Positions 56,852 to 64,000 of a DNA stretch of 64,000 nucleotides are shown here, piece by piece (within the stretch, counting starts at the first letter, position 1; each line of letters starts with the position of its first letter). Below the pieces are notes generated by a model. That model saw only the letters and a list, made by a program, of their open reading frames with translations. It made no database searches and was not told where the DNA came from. The DNA is from an uncultured Massilia sp. GTDB taxonomy: Bacteria; Pseudomonadota; Gammaproteobacteria; Burkholderiales; Burkholderiaceae_D. Position numbers and translations under genes: made by a program. The stretch covers positions 62,001 to 126,000 of the forward strand of contig NZ_CAJYEB010000018.1 of assembly GCF_913773735.1 (NCBI RefSeq), read 5' to 3'.

Positions 56852-57783
56852 CCCGGCAGCGCCGCGCCCGGGCGCGCGGCAAGCAGGCTGGCCCAGGCCG
56901 GGACCGCCGCTTGCCAGAACGCGGCCAGCGACCCGGCCCGGATGTCTCCCAGGCCAAGGAAGCCGGCCGCCTGCGCCAGCGCCGCCACCGCGTCCGCCGC
57001 GCCGCCCGTGGTCGGCACGGCGGGCGCCCCGGTCTGCTTGGACAGCTTCTCGCCGTCGGCATTGCGCACCACCGGCACGTGCAGGTAGCGCGGCGTCGGC
57101 ACGCCGAGCAGCGTCTGCAGCCAGATCTGGCGCGGCGTCGAATCGAGCAGGTCGGCGCCGCGCACGACGTCGGTCACGCCCTGGTCGGCATCGTCGACCA
57201 CGACGGCGAGCTGGTAGGCCCAGAAGCCGTCGGCGCGCAGCAGCACGAAGTCGCCGGACTCGCGCGCCAGGTGTTGCGTGACCGGGCCGGCGAAGCGGTC
57301 GACGAAGGCGATGGCGTCCGCGCCCGGCTCCGGCACGCGCAGGCGCAGGCTGCGCGCGCTGCGTCCCGGCGCGAGGCCGTCGCGGCAAGTGCCGGGATAG
57401 ATCGCCGCGCCGTCGGGCGCGACGCCCAGGCGCGAATCGGCGATCTCGCGGCGGTTGCAGCCGCAGCCATACACGTGCCGCCCCAGGCGCTCGCTGGCGG
57501 CCCGGTACAGGTGCTTGCGCCGGCTCTGCCAGACGACCTCGCCGTCCGGATGCATGCCCAGCCAGGCCAGCTGCGCCAGGATCCGTTCGGCCGCGCCGGG
57601 CACGGCGCGCCCTTCGTCGACGTCTTCGATGCGCACCAGCCAGGTGCCGCGGTAGACGCGCGCGTCGAGGTAGCTGGCCAGTGCCGCCACCAGCGAGCCG
57701 GCATGCAGCACGCCGGTGGGAGATGGCGCGAACCGGCCGACGTAGCCGGAAGACGGTGCGAAAGGACGGACGGTGTCGCTCAC
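56848..57783 (-). CDS. gluQ: Glutamyl-Q tRNA(Asp) synthetase
   Basis: 311 aa from GTG 57783, with an alternative GTG at 57828 that adds 15 residues. Class I synthetase motifs: VGRFAPSPTGVLHAGSLVAAL (HIGH-like), zinc Cys in VYGCGCNRREI and YPGTCRDG, and GEKLSKQTGAPA (KMSKS-like). It lacks an anticodon-binding domain. It attaches Glu to queuosine of tRNA(Asp). The neighbour on the plus strand converges. Confidence 0.93.
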   Translation of the reverse strand: MSDTVRPFAPSSGYVGRFAPSPTGVLHAGSLVAALASYLDARVYRGTWLVRIEDVDEGRAVPGAAERILAQLAWLGMHPDGEVVWQSRRKHLYRAASERLGRHVYGCGCNRREIADSRLGVAPDGAAIYPGTCRDGLAPGRSARSLRLRVPEPGADAIAFVDRFAGPVTQHLARESGDFVLLRADGFWAYQLAVVVDDADQGVTDVVRGADLLDSTPRQIWLQTLLGVPTPRYLHVPVVRNADGEKLSKQTGAPAVPTTGGAADAVAALAQAAGFLGLGDIRAGSLAAFWQAAVPAWASLLAARPGAALPG

Positions 57784-57908
57784 TGCGGTGGCGCGCTGCT
57801 GCGCGTAGGGTCGTGGGAAAGGCGCCACCTTAGCATATCGGGATGGCCTGCGCGTGCCGGCGGCGGCGCTGCTATCATGGGGCCTGACCGTTCACCCGTG
57901 CGTCCACC

Positions 57909-58604
57909 ATGTGCGTCAATTACCGCCCTCCGCTGCCCGAGCAACTCGACATGGTGCTCGGCGTCCTCGTCGACCTGTACCGCGACTGGGACTGGCCGAC
58001 GGAAACCTGGAAGGACTACCCCGCCCCGATCCTGCGCGCCGGCGCCGGCGGCGCACGCGAACTGTGCCTGGCCAGCTACGGCATGGTGCCGCGCCGTCAC
58101 ATCCCGCCCGGCGTGAAGGTGTTCGACACGATGAATGCGCGCGCCGAGTCGCTGGCCGAGAAGCGTTCCTACGCGCCGGCCTGGCGCCGCGCCCAGCTGT
58201 GCGCCGTGCCGATGCAATGCTTCTACGAGCCGAACTACGAAAGCGGCCGCGCCGAGCGCTTCGGCATCGGCATGCGCGACGACGCGCTGTTCTACGTGGC
58301 GGGACTGTGGCGCGCATGGGCCGAGGCCGACGGCCAGGTGGCGGCCTCGTTCACGCAGATCACGATCAATGCGGACGAGCATCCGCTGATGCGCCGCTTC
58401 CACAAGCCGGGCGAGGAAAAGCGCTCGCTGGTGGTGCTGCCGCCGCACGAGGTCGACGACTGGCTGCATTGCCGCAACCCGGAGGAGGCGCGCAGCTTCC
58501 TGCGCCCCTTCCCGGCCGAGTCGATGAAGGCATGGCCGGCGCCGAAGGCACCGAAGACGCCCAGGGTGGAAGAACGGGGGCCGGTGACGGGATCGCTGTT
58601 CTGA
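57909..58604 (+). CDS. yedK: HMCES/YedK-family SOS response-associated protein
   Basis: 231 aa. Cys2 follows the initiator Met and is the residue that forms the thiazolidine link to abasic sites in ssDNA. Other markers are PMQCFYEPNYESGRAERFGI with the catalytic Glu region and TQITINADEHPLMRRFH (His). Function: protects abasic sites in single-stranded DNA. It starts MCVNYRPPLPEQLD, ending with the Met-Cys required. Confidence 0.93.
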   Translation: MCVNYRPPLPEQLDMVLGVLVDLYRDWDWPTETWKDYPAPILRAGAGGARELCLASYGMVPRRHIPPGVKVFDTMNARAESLAEKRSYAPAWRRAQLCAVPMQCFYEPNYESGRAERFGIGMRDDALFYVAGLWRAWAEADGQVAASFTQITINADEHPLMRRFHKPGEEKRSLVVLPPHEVDDWLHCRNPEEARSFLRPFPAESMKAWPAPKAPKTPRVEERGPVTGSLF

Positions 58605-58662
58605 TCGGGCCAGCGCCTGGTGGGAACGGGGTCCCCGTCGAGCGGCACCGCAAGCATCGTCG

Positions 58663-58699
58663 GGTGGGCATGCGAGGCCGTAGGCCCCGCATGCCCACC
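58663..58699. repeat. GGTGGGC hairpin between convergent genes
   Basis: Arms of 17 bp (58663-58679 and 58683-58699) pair at 16 positions around GTA. Contains the GGTGGGC core found in the elements at 19667, 38137 and 41416. Likely a shared terminator. Confidence 0.75.
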
Positions 58700-58715
58700 A
58701 CGTACACTGCCGGCC

Positions 58716-59231
58716 TTACTTGGCCCCGGCCGCTCCCGCCTCGGCCGCCTTCACGAGGCCGGTGACCTGGTTCGCGATCTCGTTCGGCACGGCGATCGAC
58801 AGCTGGTAATGCACGATCTCGAAGCCCTTGGCGGTCTTGCGGATCACGCCGCTGGCCATGCAGTGGCCGAGGTTCTCGGTGTCGAGCAATTCGTCGAACC
58901 AGATCACCTTGCCGTCCGGGCTGGCGTACACATTGCGCTGCGTCGCGCGGAAGGTCCACGCCGATGTCTTGCCCTGGAAATAGCCTTTCGCCCATTCCTT
59001 GAACGCATCGCGCTTCCACAGCTCGCTGCGGTCGGTGCCGATGTAGACGCCGTCGGCGGCGATCTTGTCGAAGTAATCCATGCGCGCATGGGCGGCGTCG
59101 TCGTGCCAGGCGTCGACGAAGGCGTTGACCTGCTTGGCCAGCGCCGGATCGACCGACGCGGCCGGCGCGGCCTGGGCCGTCGGGAACATGGAAGCCAGCA
59201 ACAGGCAACAGGCAAGGAAGAACGATTTCAT
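58716..59231 (-). CDS. Secreted SnoaL/NTF2-like protein
   Basis: 171 aa. Signal peptide (about 1-21, LASMFPTAQAAPA). Then VDPALAKQVNAFVDAWHDDA, YIGTDRSELWKRDAFKEW and RNVYASPDGKVIWFDELLDTE match SnoaL-like/NTF2 domain proteins (DUF4440 type). Function unknown; such small folds may bind hydrophobic ligands. ATG 59231 has ACCC and a weak ribosome site. Confidence 0.83.
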   Translation of the reverse strand: MKSFFLACCLLLASMFPTAQAAPAASVDPALAKQVNAFVDAWHDDAAHARMDYFDKIAADGVYIGTDRSELWKRDAFKEWAKGYFQGKTSAWTFRATQRNVYASPDGKVIWFDELLDTENLGHCMASGVIRKTAKGFEIVHYQLSIAVPNEIANQVTGLVKAAEAGAAGAK

Positions 59232-59359
59232 GGTGGGTCCTTTCTGTGAGGGGACGTGTCATGCGAATTGCATGAGCGAAATGTAACGAAATGTGCAATC
59301 GGCGATCTCGCGCTGCCGCTAGTGTACATTTGTTAACTCCGTCATGACATGCGCCGCTC

Positions 59360-59725
59360 ATGAAAATTGCCGCCTTCACAAGCCTGCTGATGTTGGGCGC
59401 CGCCTCCGCCGCCGAGCCGGTGCCGGGAACCGCGTCCGGCGCGATGCGGCTGCGCCTGTCCGACGACGCCATCCGCACGGCGGTGCGCGAGACGCTGGCG
59501 GATAGCCCGGCGCCCGCGCCCGCAGGCAAGGAGTCGGCGCTGCGCGGCGAAACCGCGCGCTACGGCGCATTCGCGCGCCAGGTCGGGGAGGCGCGCACGC
59601 CGTCCTGCTGGACCCCGGACGGCCTGAAGCACCAGCCGCCGCGCATCGGCCCGGTGGCACTGGGCGGCGTGCTGGCCCTGCCCTTCCTCGGCGCGGCCAT
59701 CCTGCGCGGCAAATGCACGCCATGA
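59360..59725 (+). CDS. Exported protein, tandem paralogue A
   Basis: 121 aa with a signal peptide (about 1-18, LLMLGAASAAEP). It shares a pattern with the next gene: DAIRTAVRETLAD, RYGAFARQVGEARTPSCWTPDGLKHQPP, then a hydrophobic C-terminal helix (GGVLALPFLGAAILRGKC). Two Cys are conserved, one before DGLK and one at the C-terminus. The family is unknown to me. It overlaps paralogue B by four bases (ATGA). Confidence 0.7.
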   Translation: MKIAAFTSLLMLGAASAAEPVPGTASGAMRLRLSDDAIRTAVRETLADSPAPAPAGKESALRGETARYGAFARQVGEARTPSCWTPDGLKHQPPRIGPVALGGVLALPFLGAAILRGKCTP

Positions 59726-60162
59726 AGCACGCGCAACGGGAAGCATTGCGGCGCCTGCTGGCGGCCGCGCTGGCGGCAAGCGTGTGCGCGCAGGCCGGCG
59801 CGGGCGACTGGGTGGCCCCTTTGGCGCCGGCGGGGCAGCCGCAGCCGCCGCAGTCGCCCCAGCAGCAGGAGCAGGAGCAGGAGCAGCAGCGGCAGGACCG
59901 GACAAGCGCCCGTCCCGGCGCCGACGCCATCCGCGCGGCCGTGCGCGCCACGCTGGCCGAGCAGCCCGGCAATCCGCGCCTGCACGAGGCCGACACCTTG
60001 CGCGCCAACCGCTACGATGCGTTCGCGCGCCAGGTCGAGGACGCCACCGTGCCGGACTGCCTGCATGCGGACGGGCTGAAGCGCCAGCCGACGTTCTTCC
60101 TCAGCGGCGTGCTGGCCCTGTCCTTCATTCCCATCGCCTGGCTCCGCGGCAAGTGCCAGTGA
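59722..60162 (+). CDS. Exported protein, tandem paralogue B
   Basis: 146 aa from ATG 59722; another ATG at 59713 adds three residues. Signal peptide (about 1-25, LAASVCAQAGAGDW), a Gln/Pro-rich linker (QPQPPQSPQQQEQEQEQQRQ), then DAIRAAVRATLAEQP, RYDAFARQVEDATVPDCLHADGLKRQPTF and the hydrophobic tail GVLALSFIPIAWLRGKCQ. Pairs with paralogue A, about 40% identical by eye over 80 residues. The linker is specific to this copy. Confidence 0.72.
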   Translation: MKHAQREALRRLLAAALAASVCAQAGAGDWVAPLAPAGQPQPPQSPQQQEQEQEQQRQDRTSARPGADAIRAAVRATLAEQPGNPRLHEADTLRANRYDAFARQVEDATVPDCLHADGLKRQPTFFLSGVLALSFIPIAWLRGKCQ

Positions 60163-60169
60163 ACGTGGT

Positions 60170-60736
60170 TCAGTCCCGCGCCAGCGCGGCCAGCAGCGCG
60201 TCCGTGCTGCGCACGCGTCCCATCAGCGGGAACAGGTGCTCGACGGCGAACCGGTGCACGCCATCGCCGATCGACGACATCGCATCCTCGACGAACACCA
60301 GGTCGTAGCCGAGGTCGTGCGCGACGCGGGCCGTCGACTCGACGCCGATGTTCGTGGCGATGCCGGTCAACACGATGTCCTTGATGCCGCGGCGGCGCAG
60401 GATCTGGTCCAGTTCGGTCGCATGGAAGGCGCCCCACTGGCGCTTGGTGACGAGGAAATCGCCCGGCTGCATGCCGGCTTCCGGCACGATGTCGCTCGGG
60501 TTGGGGGAAACGACCTTCAGGCCCGGCAGGGCGCGGTCGGCCGCGTGCGGCTGCAGTTCGCCGACGCTGACGCGCACGTAGACGATGGTGGCGCCGGCCG
60601 CGCGCCAAGCATCGGCCAGGCGCGCGGAATTGGCGACGACCTGGGTCGCGGGATACGGCGCCAGTTCGCGCGCCGTGTTGCCATGCTGGAGGTCGATCAG
60701 GACCAGGGCGGTGGTGTGGGGATGCAGGTTGGTCAT
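60170..60736 (-). CDS. Isochorismatase-family hydrolase lacking the catalytic Cys
   Basis: 188 aa. Asp15 (ALVLIDLQHG) and Lys98 (LVTKRQWGAF) of the family triad are present, but the Cys position is Gly131 in GIATNIGVESTARVAH. Some family members, including true isochorismatase EntB, also have Gly here, so it could act on isochorismate-like or other ethers rather than on amides. The promoter carries TetR operators, and the TetR gene is divergent. Confidence 0.85.
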   Translation of the reverse strand: MTNLHPHTTALVLIDLQHGNTARELAPYPATQVVANSARLADAWRAAGATIVYVRVSVGELQPHAADRALPGLKVVSPNPSDIVPEAGMQPGDFLVTKRQWGAFHATELDQILRRRGIKDIVLTGIATNIGVESTARVAHDLGYDLVFVEDAMSSIGDGVHRFAVEHLFPLMGRVRSTDALLAALARD

Positions 60737-60760
60737 GGGAATAAGAGAAGGCAGGGTCAG

Positions 60761-60817
60761 TTATGCGAGACTATCCTCGCATAAAAAGATAGTAGAGGAC
60801 GGTCTCGCATAAGTCAA
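60761..60817 (-). promoter_or_regulatory. Divergent promoter with two TetR-type operators
   Basis: O1 is a perfect palindrome, arms TTATGCGAG and CTCGCATAA around six bases (60761-60784). O2 repeats TTATGCGAG and CCTC on the minus strand (60795-60812) with poor second arm. On the minus strand TTGACT (60812-60817) and TACTAT (60789-60794), 17 bp apart, form the hydrolase promoter. O2 fills its spacer and O1 covers the start site, which indicates repression by the TetR protein. Confidence 0.82.
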
Positions 60818-60868
60818 CGCCACGACGGGCTGGCCTATAATGCAAGTCCCATCTAACCACCCTGCTCC

Positions 60869-61468
60869 ATGACGGCATCGTCTTCCGAACCGGCCCGCGG
60901 CGCGGCGCCCAAGCGCCAGCGCGGCCATGCGCGCGTGGCCGCGATCCTGCAGGCGGCGGCCGCCCTGTTCCTCGACAAGGGCTACGATGCGGTGACGATG
61001 ACGGAGATCGGCGCCGCATCGAGCACGGCGGTCGGCTCGCTGTACCGCTTCTTCCCCTCCAAGGAAGCCGTGGCCGACGCGCTGCTGCGCAGCTATGCGG
61101 ACGGCCTGGCCGACGGGCTGGCGGCGCTGCGCGGCCGCGCGCACGGGCTTGCGCCGGCCGCCCTGGGCGATGCGCTGGTCGACGTCATGCTGGAACTGCG
61201 CGCGCAGCGCAGCGTGGCGCTGGCGCTGGTCGACGCGCGCCGGCTGGAGGCGAGCCGGCAGCAATTGCGCGCAGCGATGCTGGCCGACCTGGGCAGCCTG
61301 CTGGCCGTGGCCCTGCCGGCCCTGCCCGCCGCCCGGCGTGCGCCGATGGCGCTGGCGCTGCTGCACCTGCTCAAGGGCGTGGGCCAGGTGCCGCCGGGCG
61401 CCGCCATGGAAGCGCCGCTGCTGGACGAATACCGGCGGCTGGTGCGGGCTTACCTGGCGGCGGCCTGA
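60869..61468 (+). CDS. TetR/AcrR-family transcriptional repressor
   Basis: 199 aa. The N-terminal HTH is clear: RVAAILQAAAALFLDKGYDA then VTMTEIGAASSTAVGSLYRF and FPSKEAVADALL. The C-terminal ligand domain is variable. It is divergent from the isochorismatase-family hydrolase. TATAAT at 60836-60841 lies 28 bases before the ATG, so the promoter for this gene lies next to O2. It most likely represses both genes and is released by an unknown small molecule. Confidence 0.9.
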   Translation: MTASSSEPARGAAPKRQRGHARVAAILQAAAALFLDKGYDAVTMTEIGAASSTAVGSLYRFFPSKEAVADALLRSYADGLADGLAALRGRAHGLAPAALGDALVDVMLELRAQRSVALALVDARRLEASRQQLRAAMLADLGSLLAVALPALPAARRAPMALALLHLLKGVGQVPPGAAMEAPLLDEYRRLVRAYLAAA

Positions 61469-61500
61469 ATCACCCCTGCATGCCGTCAAGCGCAGGGCCG

Positions 61501-61584
61501 TCGCCCCGGCGCAGGCCGGGGGTCCCATGTTCGGGCGCTGCCGCAATGCCTGCACGATCGGGTCCCGGCCCTGCGCCGGGACGA
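61501..61584. repeat. GTCCCGGCGCAGG inverted repeat between convergent genes
   Basis: The left arm (61501-61526) and the complement of the right arm (61560-61584) share CCCGGCGCAGGSCGGG with a few mismatches. The 33-base centre is unrelated. This belongs to a different intergenic repeat family from the GGGTGGGC elements. Together with GCGCAGGG at 61490 it fills the gap between the TetR and RidA genes. Confidence 0.65.
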
Positions 61585-61613
61585 GGGTCTTGTGGCCAAC
61601 CAGAGGATGCGGG

Positions 61614-62006
61614 TCAATCCGGCAGCTTCGCGATCACCTTGATCTCGAACTGGAAGCCGTACAGCCAGGTCACGCCGATCCCCGTCAGCGCCGGATGCGG
61701 GGCCGCGCCCCAGTGCGCCATCACGATCGGCCAGGCCGCCTCGAAGTTCGTCTCCGGGTCGACCATGAAGATGGTAACGTCGACCACGTCGTCGAAGCTG
61801 CAGCCGGCGCTGGCCAGGATGGCGTTCAGGTTGGCGAAGGCGCGGCGCACCTGCGCTTCCAGTCCCGGCTCGGGCGAACCATCCTCGCGGCTGCCGACCT
61901 GTCCGGAGACGAACAGGAAGCCGTTCGACCGGATCGCCGGCGAATAGCGGTTCTTTTCATACAGTGCCTGGCGTCCAGGCGGAAAGACGGCGTCGCGCTT
62001 GCTCAT
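61614..62006 (-). CDS. RidA-family protein
   Basis: 130 aa. The YjgF/RidA fold is shown by YSPAIRSNGFLFVSGQVGSR, QVRRAFANLNAILASAGCSF and VVDVTIFMVDPETNFEAAWP. Arg-containing end of the family (usually near residue 105) is not obvious here (PALTGIGVTWLYGFQFEI), so it may be of a subgroup with different activity than enamine deaminase. ATG 62006 has GAGGAG upstream. It is divergent from a LysR gene. Confidence 0.85.
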   Translation of the reverse strand: MSKRDAVFPPGRQALYEKNRYSPAIRSNGFLFVSGQVGSREDGSPEPGLEAQVRRAFANLNAILASAGCSFDDVVDVTIFMVDPETNFEAAWPIVMAHWGAAPHPALTGIGVTWLYGFQFEIKVIAKLPD

Positions 62007-62086
62007 GCATTGCTCCTCGATGGGTGGACATGCCTGCACTGTAATCTTTCGCATTTCGAAGATAAACGAGCAAATCCATCCTTCAC

Positions 62087-62105
62087 TGTTTGTATAATCC
62101 AAACA
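62087..62105 (+). promoter_or_regulatory. Promoter and likely operator of the LysR gene
   Basis: TGTTTG (62087-62092) and CAAACA (62100-62105) flank seven bases that contain TATAAT (62093-62098). The palindrome covers the -10 box, suiting autorepression, and lies between the divergent RidA and LysR genes. Confidence 0.6.
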
Positions 62106-62121
62106 ATCTAGGAGACGGGCA

Positions 62122-63060
62122 ATGGATCGATTCGATGCGATGCGCGCGTTCGCGCGCGTGGTGGAAACCGGCAGCTTCACCCAGGCCGCGCGCACGCTGG
62201 ACATGAGCAAGACCAGCGTCACGCAGCTGGTGCAGCAGCTGGAGGCGCGGCTGCGCGTGAAGCTGCTGCACCGCACGACGCGCAAGGTCAACGTCACGCC
62301 CGACGGCGCCGTCTACTACGAGCGCGTGCTGCGTATCCTGGCCGACATGAGCGATGCCGAGACCAACCTGCCCAGCGCCTCGACGCTGCCGCGCGGCCGG
62401 CTGCGCGTGGACGTGCCCAGTCCGCTGGCCAGCATGCTGCTGGTGCCGGCGCTGCCCGGTTTCCATGCGCAATACCCCGACATCCAGCTCGAGCTGGGCG
62501 TGAGCGACCGGCCCGTCGACGTCATCGGGGAAAACGTCGATTGCGTGCTGCGCGGCGGCGTGCTGGCCGACCAGTCGCTGGTGGCGCGCCACGTCGGCGA
62601 CCTGCAACTGGGCGTGTATGCCGCACCTAGCTACCTGGCACGCGCGGGCCTGCCCGCCCATCCGCGCGACCTGGAGGCGGCGCCGCACCAGGTGGTGGGG
62701 TTTCGCTGGTCGAGCACGGGCCGCAACGTGCCGGTCACGATGACGCGCGGCGACGAGACGGTGCGCGTCGCGGGGCGCTACGTGCTCGGGATCGACGAAG
62801 GCAATGCGTACCTGGCGGCCGGGGTGGCGGGACTGGGCGTGCTGTGGCTGCCCGACTACATGGCGCAGGCCCATGCGGCGCGTGGCGACCTGGTGCGGCT
62901 GTTCGCCGACTGGCGCCTGGCGCCGATGCCGATGCACCTCGCCTGGCCGCCGAGCCGCCACGTCAGCCCGAGGCTGCGCGTCTTCGCCGACTGGGTCGCC
63001 GCGCTGATGGCGCGGCATGCGCCCGTGATGGACGAGGTCAGGCGCGCCGCGCGGCCCTGA
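62122..63060 (+). CDS. LysR-family transcriptional regulator
   Basis: 312 aa. The N-terminal winged helix is MDRFDAMRAFARVVETGSFT then MSKTSVTQLVQQLEARLRVK and LHRTTRKVNVTPDG, followed by a periplasmic-binding-like effector domain (RLRVDVPSPLASMLLVPALP; GFRWSSTGRNVPV). Resembles regulators next to RidA-like genes, which it probably controls. ATG 62122 has GGAGACGGG upstream. Ends 23 bases inside the next convergent gene. Confidence 0.92.
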   Translation: MDRFDAMRAFARVVETGSFTQAARTLDMSKTSVTQLVQQLEARLRVKLLHRTTRKVNVTPDGAVYYERVLRILADMSDAETNLPSASTLPRGRLRVDVPSPLASMLLVPALPGFHAQYPDIQLELGVSDRPVDVIGENVDCVLRGGVLADQSLVARHVGDLQLGVYAAPSYLARAGLPAHPRDLEAAPHQVVGFRWSSTGRNVPVTMTRGDETVRVAGRYVLGIDEGNAYLAAGVAGLGVLWLPDYMAQAHAARGDLVRLFADWRLAPMPMHLAWPPSRHVSPRLRVFADWVAALMARHAPVMDEVRRAARP

Positions 63061-64000
63061 GGTCGCGCACGTCGGGATGCTCCCGCTCGCCGCGCGGCAG
63101 GCCGACGGCGACGGCGAACGGCACCAGGAACGGATACAGGCTCCAGACGATCCTGCCCTCGACGCGCACGCTGAGCGCGGCGTACAGCGGCGGCAGCGCC
63201 ATCAGCACGAGCAGGCTCTTCAGGGGCCGCAGGCGCGCCGGCGCGCGCCGCATGCCGGCCAGCGCCAGCGGCAGCACGAGGCCCGCGCAGCCGGCCAGCG
63301 ACAGCAGGCCGCGCCAGTCCTCGAGCAGGTTCATCAATGTGCCCAGGTTCGGCACCCAGCCGTAGTGCGGCAGGCCCGGCACCAGCCACCAGCGCACGGC
63401 CAGCAGCCAGGCAAGCGCGCCGGCGAGCGCGGCCAGGCCCTGGCGGCGGTCGACCTGGCGCAGCGCGACCAGCCAGCCGAGCAGCAGGATGTTTTCCTCG
63501 CGGATGGCGGTCGCGGCCAGCGCGGCGGCCAGCGCGAGCCGCGGCTTGGCCAGCAGGACGGCGAACACGAACAGGGCGCGCATGCAGATCGCGCCCGGGT
63601 CGACCAGCAGGTAGGGCGCGTACCAGAAGGTCGGCAGCGAGACGAGCACCAGCAGGCCGGCGGCCAGCGCGCGCTGGGTGCCGAAGCCCAGGCGACGCAC
63701 GGTGGCCGCCGCCAGGCAGGCGGTGGCGGTGGTGAAGATCCAGTTCAGGAAGGCGAAGGTCTGGCGCACGTCGCCGGGCAGGAGCGCGGCCAGGGCCGGC
63801 ACGGCGATGCGATACGGGAAAGGGGCACGCAGCTCGGTGGCGGGAATCTCGCCGCGCAGCCAGCGCGCGGTATCGAAATAGGCCAGCGAATCCTCGACCG
63901 TGCCGCCCCAGCGCCACATCATGAGCATCAGCGCGACGAAGGCGAAGCCGCCGATGACGAAAACCCAGTTGAAGCGGCGCGGGATCCGGTAGATGTTGCC
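63038..64000 (-). CDS. Polytopic membrane protein (cut by window edge)
   Basis: At least 320 aa visible, continuing past base 64000 upstream (GNIYRIPRRFNWVFVIGGFA). It has about eight hydrophobic segments, for example AGLLVLVSLPTFWYAPYLLVD and LVVLLAKPRLALAAALAATA-like FVFAVLLAKPRLALAAALA. TVEDSLAYFDTARWLRGEIP and IREENILLLGWLVALRQ resemble loops of membrane-bound glycosyltransferases or mannosyltransferases of the GT-C class, but I cannot assign it. The end overlaps the LysR gene by 23 bp. Confidence 0.7.
   Translation of the reverse strand, partial: GNIYRIPRRFNWVFVIGGFAFVALMLMMWRWGGTVEDSLAYFDTARWLRGEIPATELRAPFPYRIAVPALAALLPGDVRQTFAFLNWIFTTATACLAAATVRRLGFGTQRALAAGLLVLVSLPTFWYAPYLLVDPGAICMRALFVFAVLLAKPRLALAAALAATAIREENILLLGWLVALRQVDRRQGLAALAGALAWLLAVRWWLVPGLPHYGWVPNLGTLMNLLEDWRGLLSLAGCAGLVLPLALAGMRRAPARLRPLKSLLVLMALPPLYAALSVRVEGRIVWSLYPFLVPFAVAVGLPRGEREHPDVRDLRAARRA

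Overview
The window is a GC-rich chromosomal segment of a betaproteobacterium, most likely Oxalobacteraceae (Massilia/Telluria group). The indications are the ndk-rlmN-pilW-rodZ-ispG order, the surE-pcm-nlpD-rpoS block, a sucA-sucB-lpdA-zapE operon, ArgP-type and RlmD genes, a PEP-CTERM protein, and uniformly high-GC codon use. The genus is an inference. I saw no rRNA, tRNA, CRISPR array, insertion sequence or phage gene. Dispersed palindromic repeats fill many gaps between convergent genes.

Layout. 1-4141 (minus): ispG (cut by the window edge), a RodZ-like protein, pilW, rlmN and ndk. 4468-10635 (plus): a YccA/BI-1 membrane protein, a small secreted Cys/His protein with a ZnuD-like TonB receptor, and a large hybrid histidine kinase. 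10742-15977 (minus): rlmD, then the stationary-phase and repair block surE-pcm-nlpD-rpoS. 16087-18491: an 11-bp minisatellite and a two-gene TIR plus ParA-like NTPase cassette. 18690-25949: quinone oxidoreductase, an ArgP-type regulator divergent from an ACT protein and a hydrolase, a DinG/YoaA-like helicase, a DUF465 protein, a PP2C phosphatase and a lipoprotein. 26018-33350 (minus): the 2-oxoglutarate dehydrogenase operon with zapE; lpdA is frameshifted here. 33637-38113 (plus): a Fur-box operon of PepSY, DUF2271, DUF4198, ApbE and a flavodoxin-type reductase. 38334-41399: carboxylesterase and a FadL porin. 41837-48282: crtE-X-Y-I-B with convergent crtZ, enough to make zeaxanthin and its glucosides. 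48383-64000: mostly small or accessory genes, including a two-component system, a PEP-CTERM CHRD protein, gluQ, an HMCES/YedK protein, tandem paralogous exported proteins, a TetR/hydrolase pair with clear operators, RidA/LysR, and a membrane protein cut by the window end.

Most unusual points. (1) The TIR/NTPase cassette: the NTPase has lost the KGGVGR-type P-loop, and the TIR gene ends in an A7 slippery heptamer that could fuse the two proteins by -1 frameshifting. (2) A Fur-controlled operon in which the DUF2271 protein carries an SGAT flavinylation motif beside its ApbE, pointing to a covalently flavinylated periplasmic redox system for iron assimilation. (3) A 2-nt loss in a GC run inside lpdA. 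(4) Repeated REPIN-like palindromes between convergent genes. (5) A sensor kinase whose sensor domain contains a long Val-Ala-Pro microsatellite expansion.
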